Positions 13,748 to 23,308 are shown, counted from the stretch's first letter. The stretch is DNA of 42,744 nt from Clostridia bacterium (GCA_017524615.1 JAFXVJ010000053.1:1-42744), one strand, 5' to 3'. A program made the numbers and translations. The notes: generated by a model not told the origin, from the sequence alone.

Positions 13748-16438
13748 TCAGACGTGCCCCAGCAAACGCCGTATCCATTCCGGGGACAACTCCTGCTGCG
13801 GCCGGAATGCATCCGACGCCATATAAGCATAGACAGCGCGGAGCAAGGCCCGGGCCTCGGGGTACATGCACAGGCTGTGCAGCCCCATGGAGGACACCAT
13901 CAGCCGTCCGCCGCCGCACCGGCATTCAAACAGCTTGGCCATGGGGCGCATGAAGGCATAGGAATCCATTTCCGCAATGATGGGGTTTGGCAGAGGATCC
14001 GGCAGGATCAGGGCGCGTTGCACCGCCATGGGCCACCATTGCCAATCGGTGTGGCTGTCGGTGGGGAAAAGGCGGAACAGCGGGTGCTGCGCGTCGATCA
14101 GCATGCCCATGCTGCCGGCCTGCTCCGGGAAGGTGCACACCGACCAGAAATCCGTGCTGAACTGGGTGGGGATGGAATGGGGCAGCGCTTCATCCGCGTC
14201 GGGCGCCAGCAGCACCCGTCCGCCTTCCGCCAGCATGCTCAGCGCCTTGTCGTCCAGGGTCCGGCATTCATGAACCGTATCGGGGCAAACCGCCGGCTCA
14301 TCCGGATATACCCACAGGGAATAGCTGTTTTCCGCGCTGCCCAGGGCACAGGTCAAGGTCAGCCTGGCCGGCCGGGCCAGCATCGGCATGGCCAGGGAGA
14401 GCGTGCCCAGCTCCGTCATCCCGCCGGGCTGTGCCGCCACGGCGGGCAACCCGCCGGACAGGGATACCCCCTCGCCTGTCAGCGTCCAGCCTGGCCGGCC
14501 GGACAGCGCGGCTTTTCCGTAATTGGCCATGCGCAGGGGGATTTCGGCCTTTTCCCCGCAGGTATAGGTGAATTTGGGCAGCAGAGCCAGGGGAAGCACA
14601 TCCCGGAAAAAGGCGCGGAATCGTTCCGGCCGGGCAAAGTCATAGGGCTTGGGGCGCAGATGCGCGTTCATCATGCCCACCAGCGCGGTCCCCTGGCCGG
14701 GAAAATCCTGCAGCCCCAGCAGGGATATGCCGCTGAAATCCCTGGTGCGCAGGGCGGCTTCCACCTCTGCCCGATAGCACAGCAGGGCCAGCTCCCCTGT
14801 GGCCTCCACCCGACGCCGCCAGTCGGCGTCCATGCCGGCCTTTCGCACCTTTTTCTGCACAAAGGCCAGGTTGTCCGGCCTGGTAACGCCCTGAAAATCG
14901 CTGATTTCCCCGAAATCAGGCAGCACCTCATACTGCCCTACTTCGAAGGAGAATACAGGCTGATCGGTCTTTTCCCGAATGGCGCGCATGCCCTCGTCAT
15001 AATTCACCCGCCAGTCGGGGTATTGCCGGTTCAGCCAGCCCCGGAACGCCGCGGAGGTGGCCCGCAAATGGTGGCCCGGGCAATCGGTGGAGGTGTAAAA
15101 ATCGCTGGCGGGATCAGGCCCGAGGCCGCCGTAATGGGGATTGGAGCCGTTGGCAAACAGGCGCGTGGGATCCAGACGGCGGGCCAGGGAAAGCAATTCG
15201 TCCATATATGCGTGTCCCGCCGCGTCCGCTTGCAATTCATTGCCGAAGGTGAGCATCACGAAAGAAGGGTGATTGCTCAGGCACAGCAGGATCTGCTCCA
15301 GCTCCGTGCGGTAATAGTCCCGCGCCTCCGGGGAAGCGAAGGCATGCTCCGGATCCCAGTGAGATAATTCCGGCTGCATCAGCATGCCCATCCGATCCGC
15401 GGCAGTGAAGGCCGCCTCCGGGGGACAGTGGCTGTGGAAGCGCATGCAGTTGACGCCGTAGGCGCGGTAGCTTTCCAGGGCCGCCGTCCATCCTGCCACA
15501 TCCATGGGGGGATAGCCGGTTTCGGGAAACACGGCGCAGTTGGCCTCGCTCCGCAGGAAAATGCGCCGGCCGTTCAGCGTCAGCCTGCCGTGCTGCGCCT
15601 CAAAATCACGCACACCGAAGGACACGGTTTTTTCTTCCATGCCCTCGCACCGGACGGACAGCGTATACAGGTTTCCTTCCTCTATGTCCCATTTTTTCAA
15701 ATCTTCCCGGAGCGGGAGCCCGGGATATACGATTTTCCTTTTCCCGGGGGCGTATGTCCGGGCCTCCGCGACGGCCGTTTCTCCGCCGTCGAGCGCATCG
15801 CAGCGCAGGCATACGCTTCCGGTCCAGCCGTCCGGCACGTCCATTTCGATCTGCACGTCGATGCTGTTTCCGTCCGGATAAACGCGGACGGCGGAAACGA
15901 AAGCGCTTTGCTCGATCCGCAGCCGCACGTAGCCCAGCAGGCCGTTCCAGTTGGTCTGGGTTTCGTCGGAGGCCGCGGAGGAATAGACGATTTCGTTCCG
16001 GGGCCAGCCGGGATAGCTGTTATCCGAAATCCATGTGAATTCGTCCCGGCCCGTCATTAATTCCGTCACCTCAAATACCCAGGGCGTGCTGACGCTGCCG
16101 GGCCGGTACAGCGGCGCTTCCCGGCCGTTGACCAGCAATCGCAGCTGCCGCGCCCGCTCCACCTCCGCGAAAACACGCATTCCGGGGGGCGGATCCCAGG
16201 CGACGGTATGGGAAATGCGGGCGGGCCCTTCATAGCATACCTTGCGGGTCAGCCGGGTGACAATGGGATCCCCGGGCCGCCAAAAGCCGATGCGCCGCAC
16301 TTCGTCGGCCTTCCACTGACGGGCAGGGTCGTCCGGTCGGCCGATGCCGCTTTCGTCCAGGGTGCCGGGGATACGGATCGGGGCCTGCTGCCCGGGGATT
16401 TCGCACAGCCATGCGCCGGATAAATCCAGAGTGTTCAT
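13748..16438 (-). CDS. Glycoside hydrolase family 2 enzyme
   Basis: This is an 896-residue GH2-type glycosidase: an N-terminal jelly-roll sugar-binding domain, an immunoglobulin-like domain, a TIM barrel (about 290-540) and a C-terminal beta-rich part. It has no signal peptide. The acid/base is Glu401 in LTFGNELQ and the probable nucleophile is Glu499 in FSFEVGQY; the barrel also has NCMRFHSHCPPEAAF, matching the usual NxxRxxHxP region. ATG 16438 is chosen because AGAGGAGC precedes it. GH2 includes beta-galactosidases, beta-glucuronidases and beta-mannosidases; this one is divergent and the substrate is not assigned. It sits downstream of spoIVB with its own promoter. Confidence 0.85.
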   Translation of the reverse strand: MNTLDLSGAWLCEIPGQQAPIRIPGTLDESGIGRPDDPARQWKADEVRRIGFWRPGDPIVTRLTRKVCYEGPARISHTVAWDPPPGMRVFAEVERARQLRLLVNGREAPLYRPGSVSTPWVFEVTELMTGRDEFTWISDNSYPGWPRNEIVYSSAASDETQTNWNGLLGYVRLRIEQSAFVSAVRVYPDGNSIDVQIEMDVPDGWTGSVCLRCDALDGGETAVAEARTYAPGKRKIVYPGLPLREDLKKWDIEEGNLYTLSVRCEGMEEKTVSFGVRDFEAQHGRLTLNGRRIFLRSEANCAVFPETGYPPMDVAGWTAALESYRAYGVNCMRFHSHCPPEAAFTAADRMGMLMQPELSHWDPEHAFASPEARDYYRTELEQILLCLSNHPSFVMLTFGNELQADAAGHAYMDELLSLARRLDPTRLFANGSNPHYGGLGPDPASDFYTSTDCPGHHLRATSAAFRGWLNRQYPDWRVNYDEGMRAIREKTDQPVFSFEVGQYEVLPDFGEISDFQGVTRPDNLAFVQKKVRKAGMDADWRRRVEATGELALLCYRAEVEAALRTRDFSGISLLGLQDFPGQGTALVGMMNAHLRPKPYDFARPERFRAFFRDVLPLALLPKFTYTCGEKAEIPLRMANYGKAALSGRPGWTLTGEGVSLSGGLPAVAAQPGGMTELGTLSLAMPMLARPARLTLTCALGSAENSYSLWVYPDEPAVCPDTVHECRTLDDKALSMLAEGGRVLLAPDADEALPHSIPTQFSTDFWSVCTFPEQAGSMGMLIDAQHPLFRLFPTDSHTDWQWWPMAVQRALILPDPLPNPIIAEMDSYAFMRPMAKLFECRCGGGRLMVSSMGLHSLCMYPEARALLRAVYAYMASDAFRPQQELSPEWIRRLLGHV

Positions 16439-16522
16439 TTTGCTGCTCCTCTTATGTGCTGATTCTGTCAGGACGGATGGACGTATGAACGCCGGTTTTG
16501 CGATGTGTTTCTTCTGAAAACC

Positions 16523-16551
16523 AGTATAGCATATCCCGTTCCGTTTTCCAA
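16523..16551 (-). promoter_or_regulatory. Promoter of the GH2 gene
   Basis: On the minus strand TTGGAA (16551-16546) and TATACT (16528-16523) are 17 nt apart, with TG placed as an extended -10. It lies just beyond the spoIVB terminator and 85 nt before the GH2 start. Confidence 0.65.
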
Positions 16552-16564
16552 GAGGCGGTTTTCG

Positions 16565-16594
16565 TGAAAAAGGGGAGAGGCAAAAGCCTCTCCC
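16565..16594 (-). terminator. Terminator of spoIVB
   Basis: GGGAGAGGC (16573-16581) pairs perfectly with GCCTCTCCC (16586-16594) around AAAA. Read on the minus strand the stem is followed by CTTTTTC. It separates spoIVB from the GH2 gene. Confidence 0.82.
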
Positions 16595-16631
16595 AGCGAA
16601 ATATATCCGGTTTTGAATGACGCCATATCGC

Positions 16632-17873
16632 TCAGGCCGCATCCTCCATGGCCTGGGCCGTTTGCAGCATCCATTCGATGTATACGCCGTAGCCCTGGGT
16701 GGGATCATCCACGAACACGTGGGTCACAGCGCCGATGATCCGTCCGTTTTGCAGGATCGGGCTGCCGGACATGCCCTGAACGATGCCGCCCGTTTTGGCC
16801 AATAATTCGGGATCGGTCACCCGCAGGATCATGCTCTTCTGCGCGGGGGCCGATTGGCGGGTGGCCTGGATGATTTCCACCTGATACGCCTTGATCCCCT
16901 CCCCATCCACGGTGGACAGGATGGTGGCCGGCCCGATGGCCACGCTTTCCTGATAACCCACGGGCAGGCCGTCGGGGAAGAGGGGGTTCTCATAAGGCGC
17001 ATCCAGGACGCCGTAGATGCCCAGCGGGGTGTTTTCCCGGATGTCGCCCAGCGTTATCTGCTTCTTCAGAAAGGTGCCGCGCAGCTCGCCGGGGACGCCC
17101 CGCTGACCCCGCTTGATATCCACGATGTCCGCATCCATCAGAGATCCTTCCCGGATCGGCAGGATACGGCCCGTGTCGCCGTCGCTGATGGCGTGGCCCA
17201 GAGCGCCGTAGGTGCCGTCGGATGGCTGATAATAGGACAGGGTGCCTACTCCGGCGGTGCTGTCCCGCACCCACGCGCCGATGCGGTATTGGCCCGAAGC
17301 GCCGTCCAGCGCGGGGATCAGGGTCACGCTGCGGGCGGCGCCGTCCCGGCGAAAGCTCATGCGCAGGGGCTTCCCCTGGGAAGCGGACACCAGTGCCGTG
17401 AGGTGAGCGCTGTCGGCGAGGGCTTCGCCGTTGACCGATTCGATCACATCTCCTGCCCGCAGGCCTGCCCGCTGGGCCGGGCTATGGCCGGATACGTCGG
17501 ACACACCCACCACCAGCACCCCCCGGGTGGCCAGCGCCACGCCCACCGCCGCGCCGCCGGGGATCAGCCGGGTCTCCTCCCGGGCCTGGACCCGCATGCG
17601 GCCAATGGGAAACAGGCCGAACAGGTTGACCGTCACCTCGGTTTCCGCCGTTTCCCGGGCGGACAGCACGTTGTTGTCCGCGCTCAGCCGCTCATCCTGG
17701 CTGCTGAGCACTGCCACCCCCATATTCAGCGCGTATTGCTGGCCTACTGCCAGCCGATAGGTGCCGGGCAGGGCGCGCAGGGCCTGGGCGGTGGGCGAAA
17801 AAATCATCCAGGATGTGATCAGGGCGATCAGCGCCCCGACGCTTCTCCGTGCCCAGCCGATTTTTCTTTTCAT
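16632..17873 (-). CDS. spoIVB: SpoIVB sporulation serine peptidase
   Basis: This 413-residue S55 peptidase is secreted from the forespore during sporulation and triggers processing of pro-sigma-K. A basic N-terminus and one hydrophobic segment (about 11-31) anchor or export it. A PDZ domain covers about 110-190 (HSPAQRAGLRAGDVIESVNGE). The peptidase region holds the catalytic His227 in GALGHAISD and Ser369 in GMSGSP. GGGGGATG serves as ribosome site. In Bacillus and many Clostridia this gene neighbours recN or spo0A; here it stands between a GH2 gene and the divergent purine operon. It is normally expressed with sigma-G; no convincing sigma-G promoter was found by eye. Confidence 0.93.
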   Translation of the reverse strand: MKRKIGWARRSVGALIALITSWMIFSPTAQALRALPGTYRLAVGQQYALNMGVAVLSSQDERLSADNNVLSARETAETEVTVNLFGLFPIGRMRVQAREETRLIPGGAAVGVALATRGVLVVGVSDVSGHSPAQRAGLRAGDVIESVNGEALADSAHLTALVSASQGKPLRMSFRRDGAARSVTLIPALDGASGQYRIGAWVRDSTAGVGTLSYYQPSDGTYGALGHAISDGDTGRILPIREGSLMDADIVDIKRGQRGVPGELRGTFLKKQITLGDIRENTPLGIYGVLDAPYENPLFPDGLPVGYQESVAIGPATILSTVDGEGIKAYQVEIIQATRQSAPAQKSMILRVTDPELLAKTGGIVQGMSGSPILQNGRIIGAVTHVFVDDPTQGYGVYIEWMLQTAQAMEDAA

Positions 17874-18079
17874 GGTTCATCCCCCGTTTTTTTAACGCTT
17901 TCCTCAATATGCTGCGCATCCCGCGCCGGCCTATGCTGGAAAAGACCGCATCCTGAGGGGAAGAATGGAAAATCAGGGCGATAATTGGCAGTTTGCTCAA
18001 TTGCAGATTGTTCGTATTTTTCAAACCGTTCTATCTATCCGGCGGGATGAGAAACAGAATTTGCAATAAAAATATTAAA

Positions 18080-18123
18080 AAATCCGAACATTTATCTTCA
18101 TAAAGGAATAATAATTCAGAATT
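18080..18123 (+). promoter_or_regulatory. PurR operator (PurBox pair) upstream of purE
   Basis: AAATCCGAACATT (18080-18092) matches the Bacillus PurBox AWWWCCGAACWWT at all 13 positions. ATAATTCAGAATT (18111-18123) matches the inverted PurBox at 11 of 13. The boxes are 18 nt apart, close to the 16-17 nt seen in Bacillus, and end 4 nt before the -35 box. This points to a Bacillus-type PurR, released by phosphoribosyl pyrophosphate, as the regulator of the purine operon. Confidence 0.8.
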
Positions 18124-18127
18124 TATC

Positions 18128-18156
18128 TTGCGCCGGGCATTTTCCCATGATATAAT
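18128..18156 (+). promoter_or_regulatory. Promoter of the purine operon
   Basis: TTGCGC (18128-18133) and TATAAT (18151-18156) are 17 nt apart, with TG giving an extended -10 (TGATATAAT). The leader of about 120 nt is GC-rich and can form stems such as TCGGCC/GGCCGA (18235-18250). It does not resemble the purine riboswitch. The remaining 409 nt between spoIVB and purE show no further gene. Confidence 0.82.
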
Positions 18157-18282
18157 AACGAGGCAAGCGCAGCTTTCTGCATCGGCGGGCCCCGGATGGG
18201 CGCGCGCCGAGCGTCAGAACAAAATGCGTTTGATTCGGCCGGCTGGCCGATGTTTCCCGGGAAAGGAGCCGTGAAAAGCAAG

Positions 18283-18777
18283 ATGAAAAAGGTCGGCATC
18301 ATCATGGGCAGCGACAGCGATTTGCCGGTGTTGGAAAAGGCGGCGGATACCCTGCGCAGCCTAGAGGTTCCCTTTGAAATGCATGTTTTTTCAGCGCACC
18401 GTACGCCGGCGGAGGCCCGGGACTTTGCGCTGAACGCCGCGGAAAACGGCTTTGGCGCGCTGATTGCCGCCGCGGGCAAGGCCGCTCACCTGGCGGGCGC
18501 CATCGCGGCCAATACGGTGCTGCCGGTGATCGGCATTCCCATCAAATCCTCCACCCTGGATGGGCTGGACGCGCTTTTGTCCACCGTGCAGATGCCCTCC
18601 GGCATTCCGGTGGCCACCGTGGCCATTGACGGCGCCCAGAACGCCGCCTTGCTGGCCGCCCAGATCCTGGCGGTGTCCGATCCCGCGCTGGCGGAAAAAC
18701 TGGCCGCCCTGCGCCGGGAGGCCAGCGGGAAGGTGCTGGAAAAGGACAGGATGATCGCCCAAAAATTTAACGGATAA
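18283..18777 (+). CDS. purE: N5-carboxyaminoimidazole ribonucleotide mutase, PurE
   Basis: This 164-residue enzyme converts N5-CAIR to CAIR. It is of the class I type: [12 protein letters not shown] binds the phosphate, FSAHRTP carries the catalytic His, and [16 protein letters not shown] and [14 protein letters not shown] follow. The start is uncertain. ATG 18283 gives the usual [13 protein letters not shown] start but lies 14 nt from AAAGGAG; GTG 18271 adds four residues but is only 2 nt from it. Class I PurE normally needs PurK to supply N5-CAIR, and no purK is in the window. It is the first gene of the purine operon. Confidence 0.93.
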   Translation: MKKVGIIMGSDSDLPVLEKAADTLRSLEVPFEMHVFSAHRTPAEARDFALNAAENGFGALIAAAGKAAHLAGAIAANTVLPVIGIPIKSSTLDGLDALLSTVQMPSGIPVATVAIDGAQNAALLAAQILAVSDPALAEKLAALRREASGKVLEKDRMIAQKFNG

Positions 18778-18802
18778 AACAGCATACAGAAGGAGGCGCT
18801 GA

Positions 18803-19516
18803 ATGATGGAAAAGACCGCTCAGCTGTACGAAGGAAAAGCCAAGAAGGTGTTCGCCACCAACGATCCCAACTATTGCATCGTATCCTATAAGGACGACGC
18901 CACTGCCTTTAACGGCCTGAAAAAGGGCACCATCCTGGGGAAGGGCGCCATCAACAACCGCGTGACCAACCATCTGATGCGGCTGCTGGAGAAAAACGGC
19001 GTGCCCACCCACTATGTGGAGGAACTGAACGATCGGGAAACGGTTGTAAAAAAGGTGCGCATCGTGCCGCTGGAAGTGATTGTGCGCAACATCGCCGCGG
19101 GCAGCCTGAGCAAGCGGCTGGGCCTGCCGGAGGGCGTGAAAATGAAGCGCACCGTGCTGGAATACTGCTATAAAAACGACGATCTGGGCGACCCCATGGT
19201 GAATGAATACCACATCCTGGCCATGGAATGGGCCACCGAGGAGGAAATGGACCTGATCGCATCCTATTCCTTCAAGGTCAACGAGGTGCTGACCGAATAC
19301 CTGAAGGAAGCGGGCATCGAACTGGTGGATTTCAAGCTGGAATTCGGCAAAACGGCGGACGGCCAGATCGTGCTGGCTGATGAGATATCCCCGGATACCT
19401 GCCGTTTCTGGGACATCAAGACCCATGAAAAACTGGATAAGGACCGGTTCCGCCGGGACCTGGGGGGCGTGGAGGACGCGTATCAGGAGATCCTGCGCCG
19501 TCTGCTGGGAGAATGA
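18803..19516 (+). CDS. purC: SAICAR synthetase, PurC
   Basis: This 237-residue ATP-dependent ligase joins aspartate to CAIR. The N-terminus [16 protein letters not shown] forms the ATP-binding glycine-rich strand pair. [20 protein letters not shown] and [16 protein letters not shown] are family signatures near residues 90 and 192. AAGGAGG lies 6 nt before the ATG. Length is normal. purE lies 25 nt upstream and purF starts 1 nt after its stop. Confidence 0.96.
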   Translation: MMEKTAQLYEGKAKKVFATNDPNYCIVSYKDDATAFNGLKKGTILGKGAINNRVTNHLMRLLEKNGVPTHYVEELNDRETVVKKVRIVPLEVIVRNIAAGSLSKRLGLPEGVKMKRTVLEYCYKNDDLGDPMVNEYHILAMEWATEEEMDLIASYSFKVNEVLTEYLKEAGIELVDFKLEFGKTADGQIVLADEISPDTCRFWDIKTHEKLDKDRFRRDLGGVEDAYQEILRRLLGE

Positions 19517-19517
19517 T

Positions 19518-20957
19518 ATGAGTCAATTGCGAGAAGAATGCGGCGTGTTCGGGGTGCTGGCGCCGGAGCGGTGCGATGTGGCTTCCACGGTGTATTACGG
19601 CCTGTTCGCCCTGCAGCACCGGGGCCAGGAAAGCTGCGGTATCGTGGTCAATGATGACGGTCTGTTTACCGCGCACAAGGATACGGGCCTGGTGAACGAC
19701 GTGTTCACCAGCGAGGAAATGGAAAAGCTGGGCCAGGGAGATATGGCGCTGGGCCATGTGCGCTACGGCACCACCGGCAACACCAACCGGGCCAACGCCC
19801 AGCCCATCGTGGTGAACCATGTGAAGGGCCCCATGGCGCTGTGCCATAACGGCAATCTGATCAATTCCTATGAATTGCGGGACGAACTGGAAAATAACGG
19901 CTCCATCTTCCACACCACCTCGGATACCGAGGTGATTTCCTACATCATCACCAAGGAACGCTTGACGGCCCCCTCCATTGAGGAGGCCCTTTGCCGTGCC
20001 ATGAACCGGATCAAGGGCGCCTACTCCCTGGTGGTGATGAGCCCCAGCAAACTGATTGCTGCCCGGGATCCCAACGGCTTCCGGCCCCTGTGCTTCGGCA
20101 TGCGGCCGGATGGCGGCTTCATCGTGGCCAGCGAATCCTGCGCCCTGGACGCGGTGGGCGCCACCCTGGTGCGGGACGTGGATCCCGGGGAGATCGTGGT
20201 GTTTGAGCGGGGACGGGTGCGCTCCATCCGGGAGCACTGCGGAAAGGTCCAGCCCAGTCTGTGCGTGTTTGAATACATTTATTTCGCCCGTCCCGATTCC
20301 GTGGTGGACGGCGCCAGCGTGCACGAGGCCCGGGTGCGGGCGGGGGCGTTCCTGGCCCTCAAGCAGCCTGCCCAGGCGGATATCGTGATCGGCGTGCCGG
20401 ATTCCGGCCTGGACGCCGCCATCGGCTATGCCCGGCAGAGCGGCATTCCCTACGGCGTAGGGTTCATCAAAAACCGCTATATCGGCCGCACTTTCATTTC
20501 CCCTGGGCAAAAATCCCGGGAGGACAAGGTGCGCATCAAGCTGAATCCCATCGCCTCCGTGGTGCGGGGCAAGCGGGTGGTGCTGATCGACGACAGCATC
20601 GTGCGGGGCACCACCAGCAAGCGCATCGTGGGCCTGCTCCGGGATGCCGGAGCCACCCAGGTGCATTTCCGGGTCACCGCGCCGCCGTTTCTGAATCCCT
20701 GCTATTACGGCACGGACATTGATTCCCGGGACCATCTGATCGCCTGCCACCACACGGTGTCCGAAATCGCCGACATCATCGGCGTGGATTCCCTGGGCTA
20801 TCTGGATCTGGCTGATGTGCACCTGCTGGCGGACGGCAACCATTGCGGCGGCTACTGCGACGCCTGCTTCTCCGGCAAATATCCCACCCCGGTGCCGGGG
20901 CGCACGGCCAAATCCCGGTTTGAATACAAAAAGAGCGAAAGGCGGCCCGAAGAATGA
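19518..20957 (+). CDS. purF: Amidophosphoribosyltransferase, PurF
   Basis: This 479-residue enzyme makes phosphoribosylamine from PRPP and glutamine, the committed step of the pathway. ATG 19518, just after the purC stop, gives MSQLREECGVFG; the propeptide of 7 residues would be removed to expose Cys8 as glutaminase nucleophile. The PRPP loop VVLIDDSIVRGTTSKRIV is present. The C-terminal CGGYCDACFSGKYP fits the Bacillus-type enzyme, which carries an oxygen-sensitive 4Fe-4S cluster. Its stop overlaps the purM start by 4 nt. Feedback inhibition by nucleotides is expected from the family. Confidence 0.96.
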   Translation: MSQLREECGVFGVLAPERCDVASTVYYGLFALQHRGQESCGIVVNDDGLFTAHKDTGLVNDVFTSEEMEKLGQGDMALGHVRYGTTGNTNRANAQPIVVNHVKGPMALCHNGNLINSYELRDELENNGSIFHTTSDTEVISYIITKERLTAPSIEEALCRAMNRIKGAYSLVVMSPSKLIAARDPNGFRPLCFGMRPDGGFIVASESCALDAVGATLVRDVDPGEIVVFERGRVRSIREHCGKVQPSLCVFEYIYFARPDSVVDGASVHEARVRAGAFLALKQPAQADIVIGVPDSGLDAAIGYARQSGIPYGVGFIKNRYIGRTFISPGQKSREDKVRIKLNPIASVVRGKRVVLIDDSIVRGTTSKRIVGLLRDAGATQVHFRVTAPPFLNPCYYGTDIDSRDHLIACHHTVSEIADIIGVDSLGYLDLADVHLLADGNHCGGYCDACFSGKYPTPVPGRTAKSRFEYKKSERRPEE

Positions 20958-21964
20958 AAAGCTATTCCGAATCCTACAAGGCCTCCGGCGTGGATATCAC
21001 CGCGGGCTACAGGGCCGTGGAGCTGATGAAAAGCCACATTGCCCGCACGCTGACGCCCGGCGCCCTGGGCGGCGTGGGCGGCTTTGGCGGGCTGTTTGAA
21101 TTGGACGTGAAGGGCATGGAGCAGCCGGTGCTGGTGAGCGGCACCGACGGCGTGGGCACCAAGCTGAAGCTGGCCTTCCAAATGAACCGGCATGACACGG
21201 TGGGCATCGACTGCGTGGCCATGTGCGTCAACGATGTGATCGTCTGCGGGGCCAAGCCCCTGTTTTTCCTGGATTACATCGCCTGCGGAAAGAACGTGCC
21301 GGAAAAAATCGCCGCCATCGTGTCCGGCGTGTGCGAGGGCTGCGTGCAATCCGGCGCCGCGCTGATTGGCGGGGAAACGGCGGAAATGCCCGGCTTCTAT
21401 CCCGAGGATGAGTATGACTTGGCGGGCTTCTGCGTCGGTGCGGTGGATAAAAAGAACATTCTGGACAAGAGCTTGGTGCGCCCCGGCGACGCCCTGATCG
21501 CCCTGCCCTCCACGGGCCCGCACTCCAACGGCTTTTCCCTGATCCGCAGGATCATCGCGGACGAGGATCTGGACCGGCCCTTCGGCGGCAGCACCCTGGG
21601 GGAAACCCTGCTGGCGCCCACGAGGATCTATGTCCGGGATCTTCTGCCCCTGATCGAAAAGCGGCTGATCAAATCGGCGGCCCACATCACCGGCGGCGGC
21701 TTTTATGAAAACATTCCCCGCAGCCTGCCGGAGGGCGTCAGCGCCCGGATCGCGAAAAGCAGCATCCGCACCCCGGATATTTTCCGCTATTTGCAGGAAA
21801 AGGGCGGCATTCCGGAACGCGACATGTACAATACCTTCAACATGGGCGTGGGCATGGTGCTCACCGCTGAGCCGGACAACGCGCTGAAGATCCTGTCGCT
21901 GTGCCCGGGCAGCTATGTGCTGGGCCAGGTCGTCCCCGGCGACGAGGGGGTCGTGCTGGAATGA
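20954..21964 (+). CDS. purM: Phosphoribosylformylglycinamidine cyclo-ligase, PurM
   Basis: This 336-residue ATP-dependent enzyme closes the imidazole ring to form AIR. Motifs seen are GGFGGLFELD, the ATP/metal region VSGTDGVGTKLKLAF (about 60-75), ALIGGETAEMPGFY (about 135-148) and AHITGGGFYENIPR. Length is normal. The start overlaps the purF stop (ATGA) and its stop overlaps the purN start, so translation is coupled on both sides. Confidence 0.96.
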   Translation: MKSYSESYKASGVDITAGYRAVELMKSHIARTLTPGALGGVGGFGGLFELDVKGMEQPVLVSGTDGVGTKLKLAFQMNRHDTVGIDCVAMCVNDVIVCGAKPLFFLDYIACGKNVPEKIAAIVSGVCEGCVQSGAALIGGETAEMPGFYPEDEYDLAGFCVGAVDKKNILDKSLVRPGDALIALPSTGPHSNGFSLIRRIIADEDLDRPFGGSTLGETLLAPTRIYVRDLLPLIEKRLIKSAAHITGGGFYENIPRSLPEGVSARIAKSSIRTPDIFRYLQEKGGIPERDMYNTFNMGVGMVLTAEPDNALKILSLCPGSYVLGQVVPGDEGVVLE

Positions 21965-22566
21965 ATACGGTGCGATGCGCCGTACTGGTGTCCGGCGGAG
22001 GCACCAACCTGCAGGCGCTGATCAACGCGAAACAGGCAGGGGAGCTGCCCCACGTGGAATTTGCGGCGGTCATTGCCTCCCGGCCGGATGCCTATGCCCT
22101 CACCAGGGCGCAGAACGCCGGCATTCCAACCCATGTGGTGCAGCGCAAGGGCAGCACGCAGGCGGCGTTTGAACAGGGCATTCTGGACGCGCTGAACGCC
22201 TGCCGGGCGGACATGATCATCCTGGCGGGGTTTATGAGCATTTTAAGCGAGGATTTTGTGAAGCGCTATCCCCGCCGCATCCTGAATGTGCATCCCGCCC
22301 TCCTGCCCGCCTTCGGAGGCAAGGGATATTATGGCCTGCGCGTTCATGAGGCTGCGCTGCAAAGGGGCGTCAAGGTGACCGGCGCCACCGTGCATTATGT
22401 GAACGAAATTGCGGACGGGGGAGAAATCATCCTCCAGAAAGCCGTGGACGTGCTGCCCGGCGATACGCCGGAAACCCTGCAAAGGCGCGTTATGGAGCAG
22501 GCGGAATGGATCCTCCTGCCCCGGGCAGCGGAGATGGCCGCCCAGGAAATATTGAACAACCGATAA
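21961..22566 (+). CDS. purN: Phosphoribosylglycinamide formyltransferase, PurN
   Basis: This 201-residue enzyme transfers a formyl group from 10-formyl-tetrahydrofolate to GAR. The N-terminus CAVLVSGGGTNLQALI is the phosphate-binding site. The catalytic region is ILAGFMSILSEDFV followed by RILNVHPALLPAFGGKGYYG, with the active Asn and His and, further on, an Asp in NEIADGGEII. ATG 21961 overlaps the purM stop and gives the normal family start. Confidence 0.95.
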   Translation: MNTVRCAVLVSGGGTNLQALINAKQAGELPHVEFAAVIASRPDAYALTRAQNAGIPTHVVQRKGSTQAAFEQGILDALNACRADMIILAGFMSILSEDFVKRYPRRILNVHPALLPAFGGKGYYGLRVHEAALQRGVKVTGATVHYVNEIADGGEIILQKAVDVLPGDTPETLQRRVMEQAEWILLPRAAEMAAQEILNNR

Positions 22567-22585
22567 AGAAAGGGGATTCCACGCC

Positions 22586-23293
22586 ATGCAAAAGCAATCC
22601 ATCGCTTCCCTCCTCTCTGCCAACGCCTATCCCGGCCGGGGCATCATCGTGGGCCTGAGCCCGGACGGCAGCAAAGCCGTGGCCGCCTATTTCATTATGG
22701 GCCGCAGTGAAAACAGCCGCAACCGCGTCTTCCGCGCCGAGGGCGAGGACGTGATGATCTATCCCTATGACGAAAGCAAGGTGGAGGATCCCTCCCTCAT
22801 CATTTATGCGCCGGTGCGCGACGTGAAGGACGCCCTGATCGTCACCAACGGGGATCAGACCGACACCATCAGGGATTTCCTCAAAAAGGGCGACAGCTTT
22901 GAAAACGCGCTGCGCACCCGGGGCTTTGAGCCGGATAAGCCCAATTATACCCCCCGGATCAGCGCCCTGATGCACTTTGACGGCTGCTATTGGTATCAGA
23001 TGAGCATCCTCAAGTGCGCCGACGGCCAGGGCACCAAATGCAACCGCTTCACCTTCGACCTGGCGCCCGTGCCCGGCTTGGGCCACTTCATCCACACCTA
23101 TGTGGGCGATGGCAATCCCCTGCCTTCTTTTGAAGGGGAACCTGAGCAGGTGGACATCCTGGACAGCATCGACGCGTATACCGACTGCCTGTGGCAGAAC
23201 CTGAACGGGAACAACAAGATTTCTCTGTTCGTCCGGTACATCGACCTGAAAACGGGCAAGGCCGACACCCGCATCGTCAACAAGCACCAGTAA
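22586..23293 (+). CDS. purO: IMP cyclohydrolase, PurO type
   Basis: This 235-residue protein resembles the PurO family first known from archaea, which closes the second purine ring, FAICAR to IMP. Features seen are ANAYPGRGIIVGLSPDGSKAVAAYFIMGRSENSRNRVF near residues 12-50, YTPRISALM near 120 and a C-terminal LFVRYIDLKTG. It is unrelated in fold to the cyclohydrolase half of ordinary bacterial PurH. It lies 19 nt after purN and 15 nt before the AICAR transformylase gene, exactly where bifunctional purH would be, and that context supports the call. Confidence 0.87.
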   Translation: MQKQSIASLLSANAYPGRGIIVGLSPDGSKAVAAYFIMGRSENSRNRVFRAEGEDVMIYPYDESKVEDPSLIIYAPVRDVKDALIVTNGDQTDTIRDFLKKGDSFENALRTRGFEPDKPNYTPRISALMHFDGCYWYQMSILKCADGQGTKCNRFTFDLAPVPGLGHFIHTYVGDGNPLPSFEGEPEQVDILDSIDAYTDCLWQNLNGNNKISLFVRYIDLKTGKADTRIVNKHQ

Positions 23294-23308
23294 GGAGGAC
23301 ACGGCGCC

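Noticed and set aside
18157-18282. Purine riboswitch in the purE leader
   Set aside because: The leader is GC-rich and lacks the conserved three-way junction core (TATA...TCTACC) of purine riboswitches. PurBoxes explain control better.
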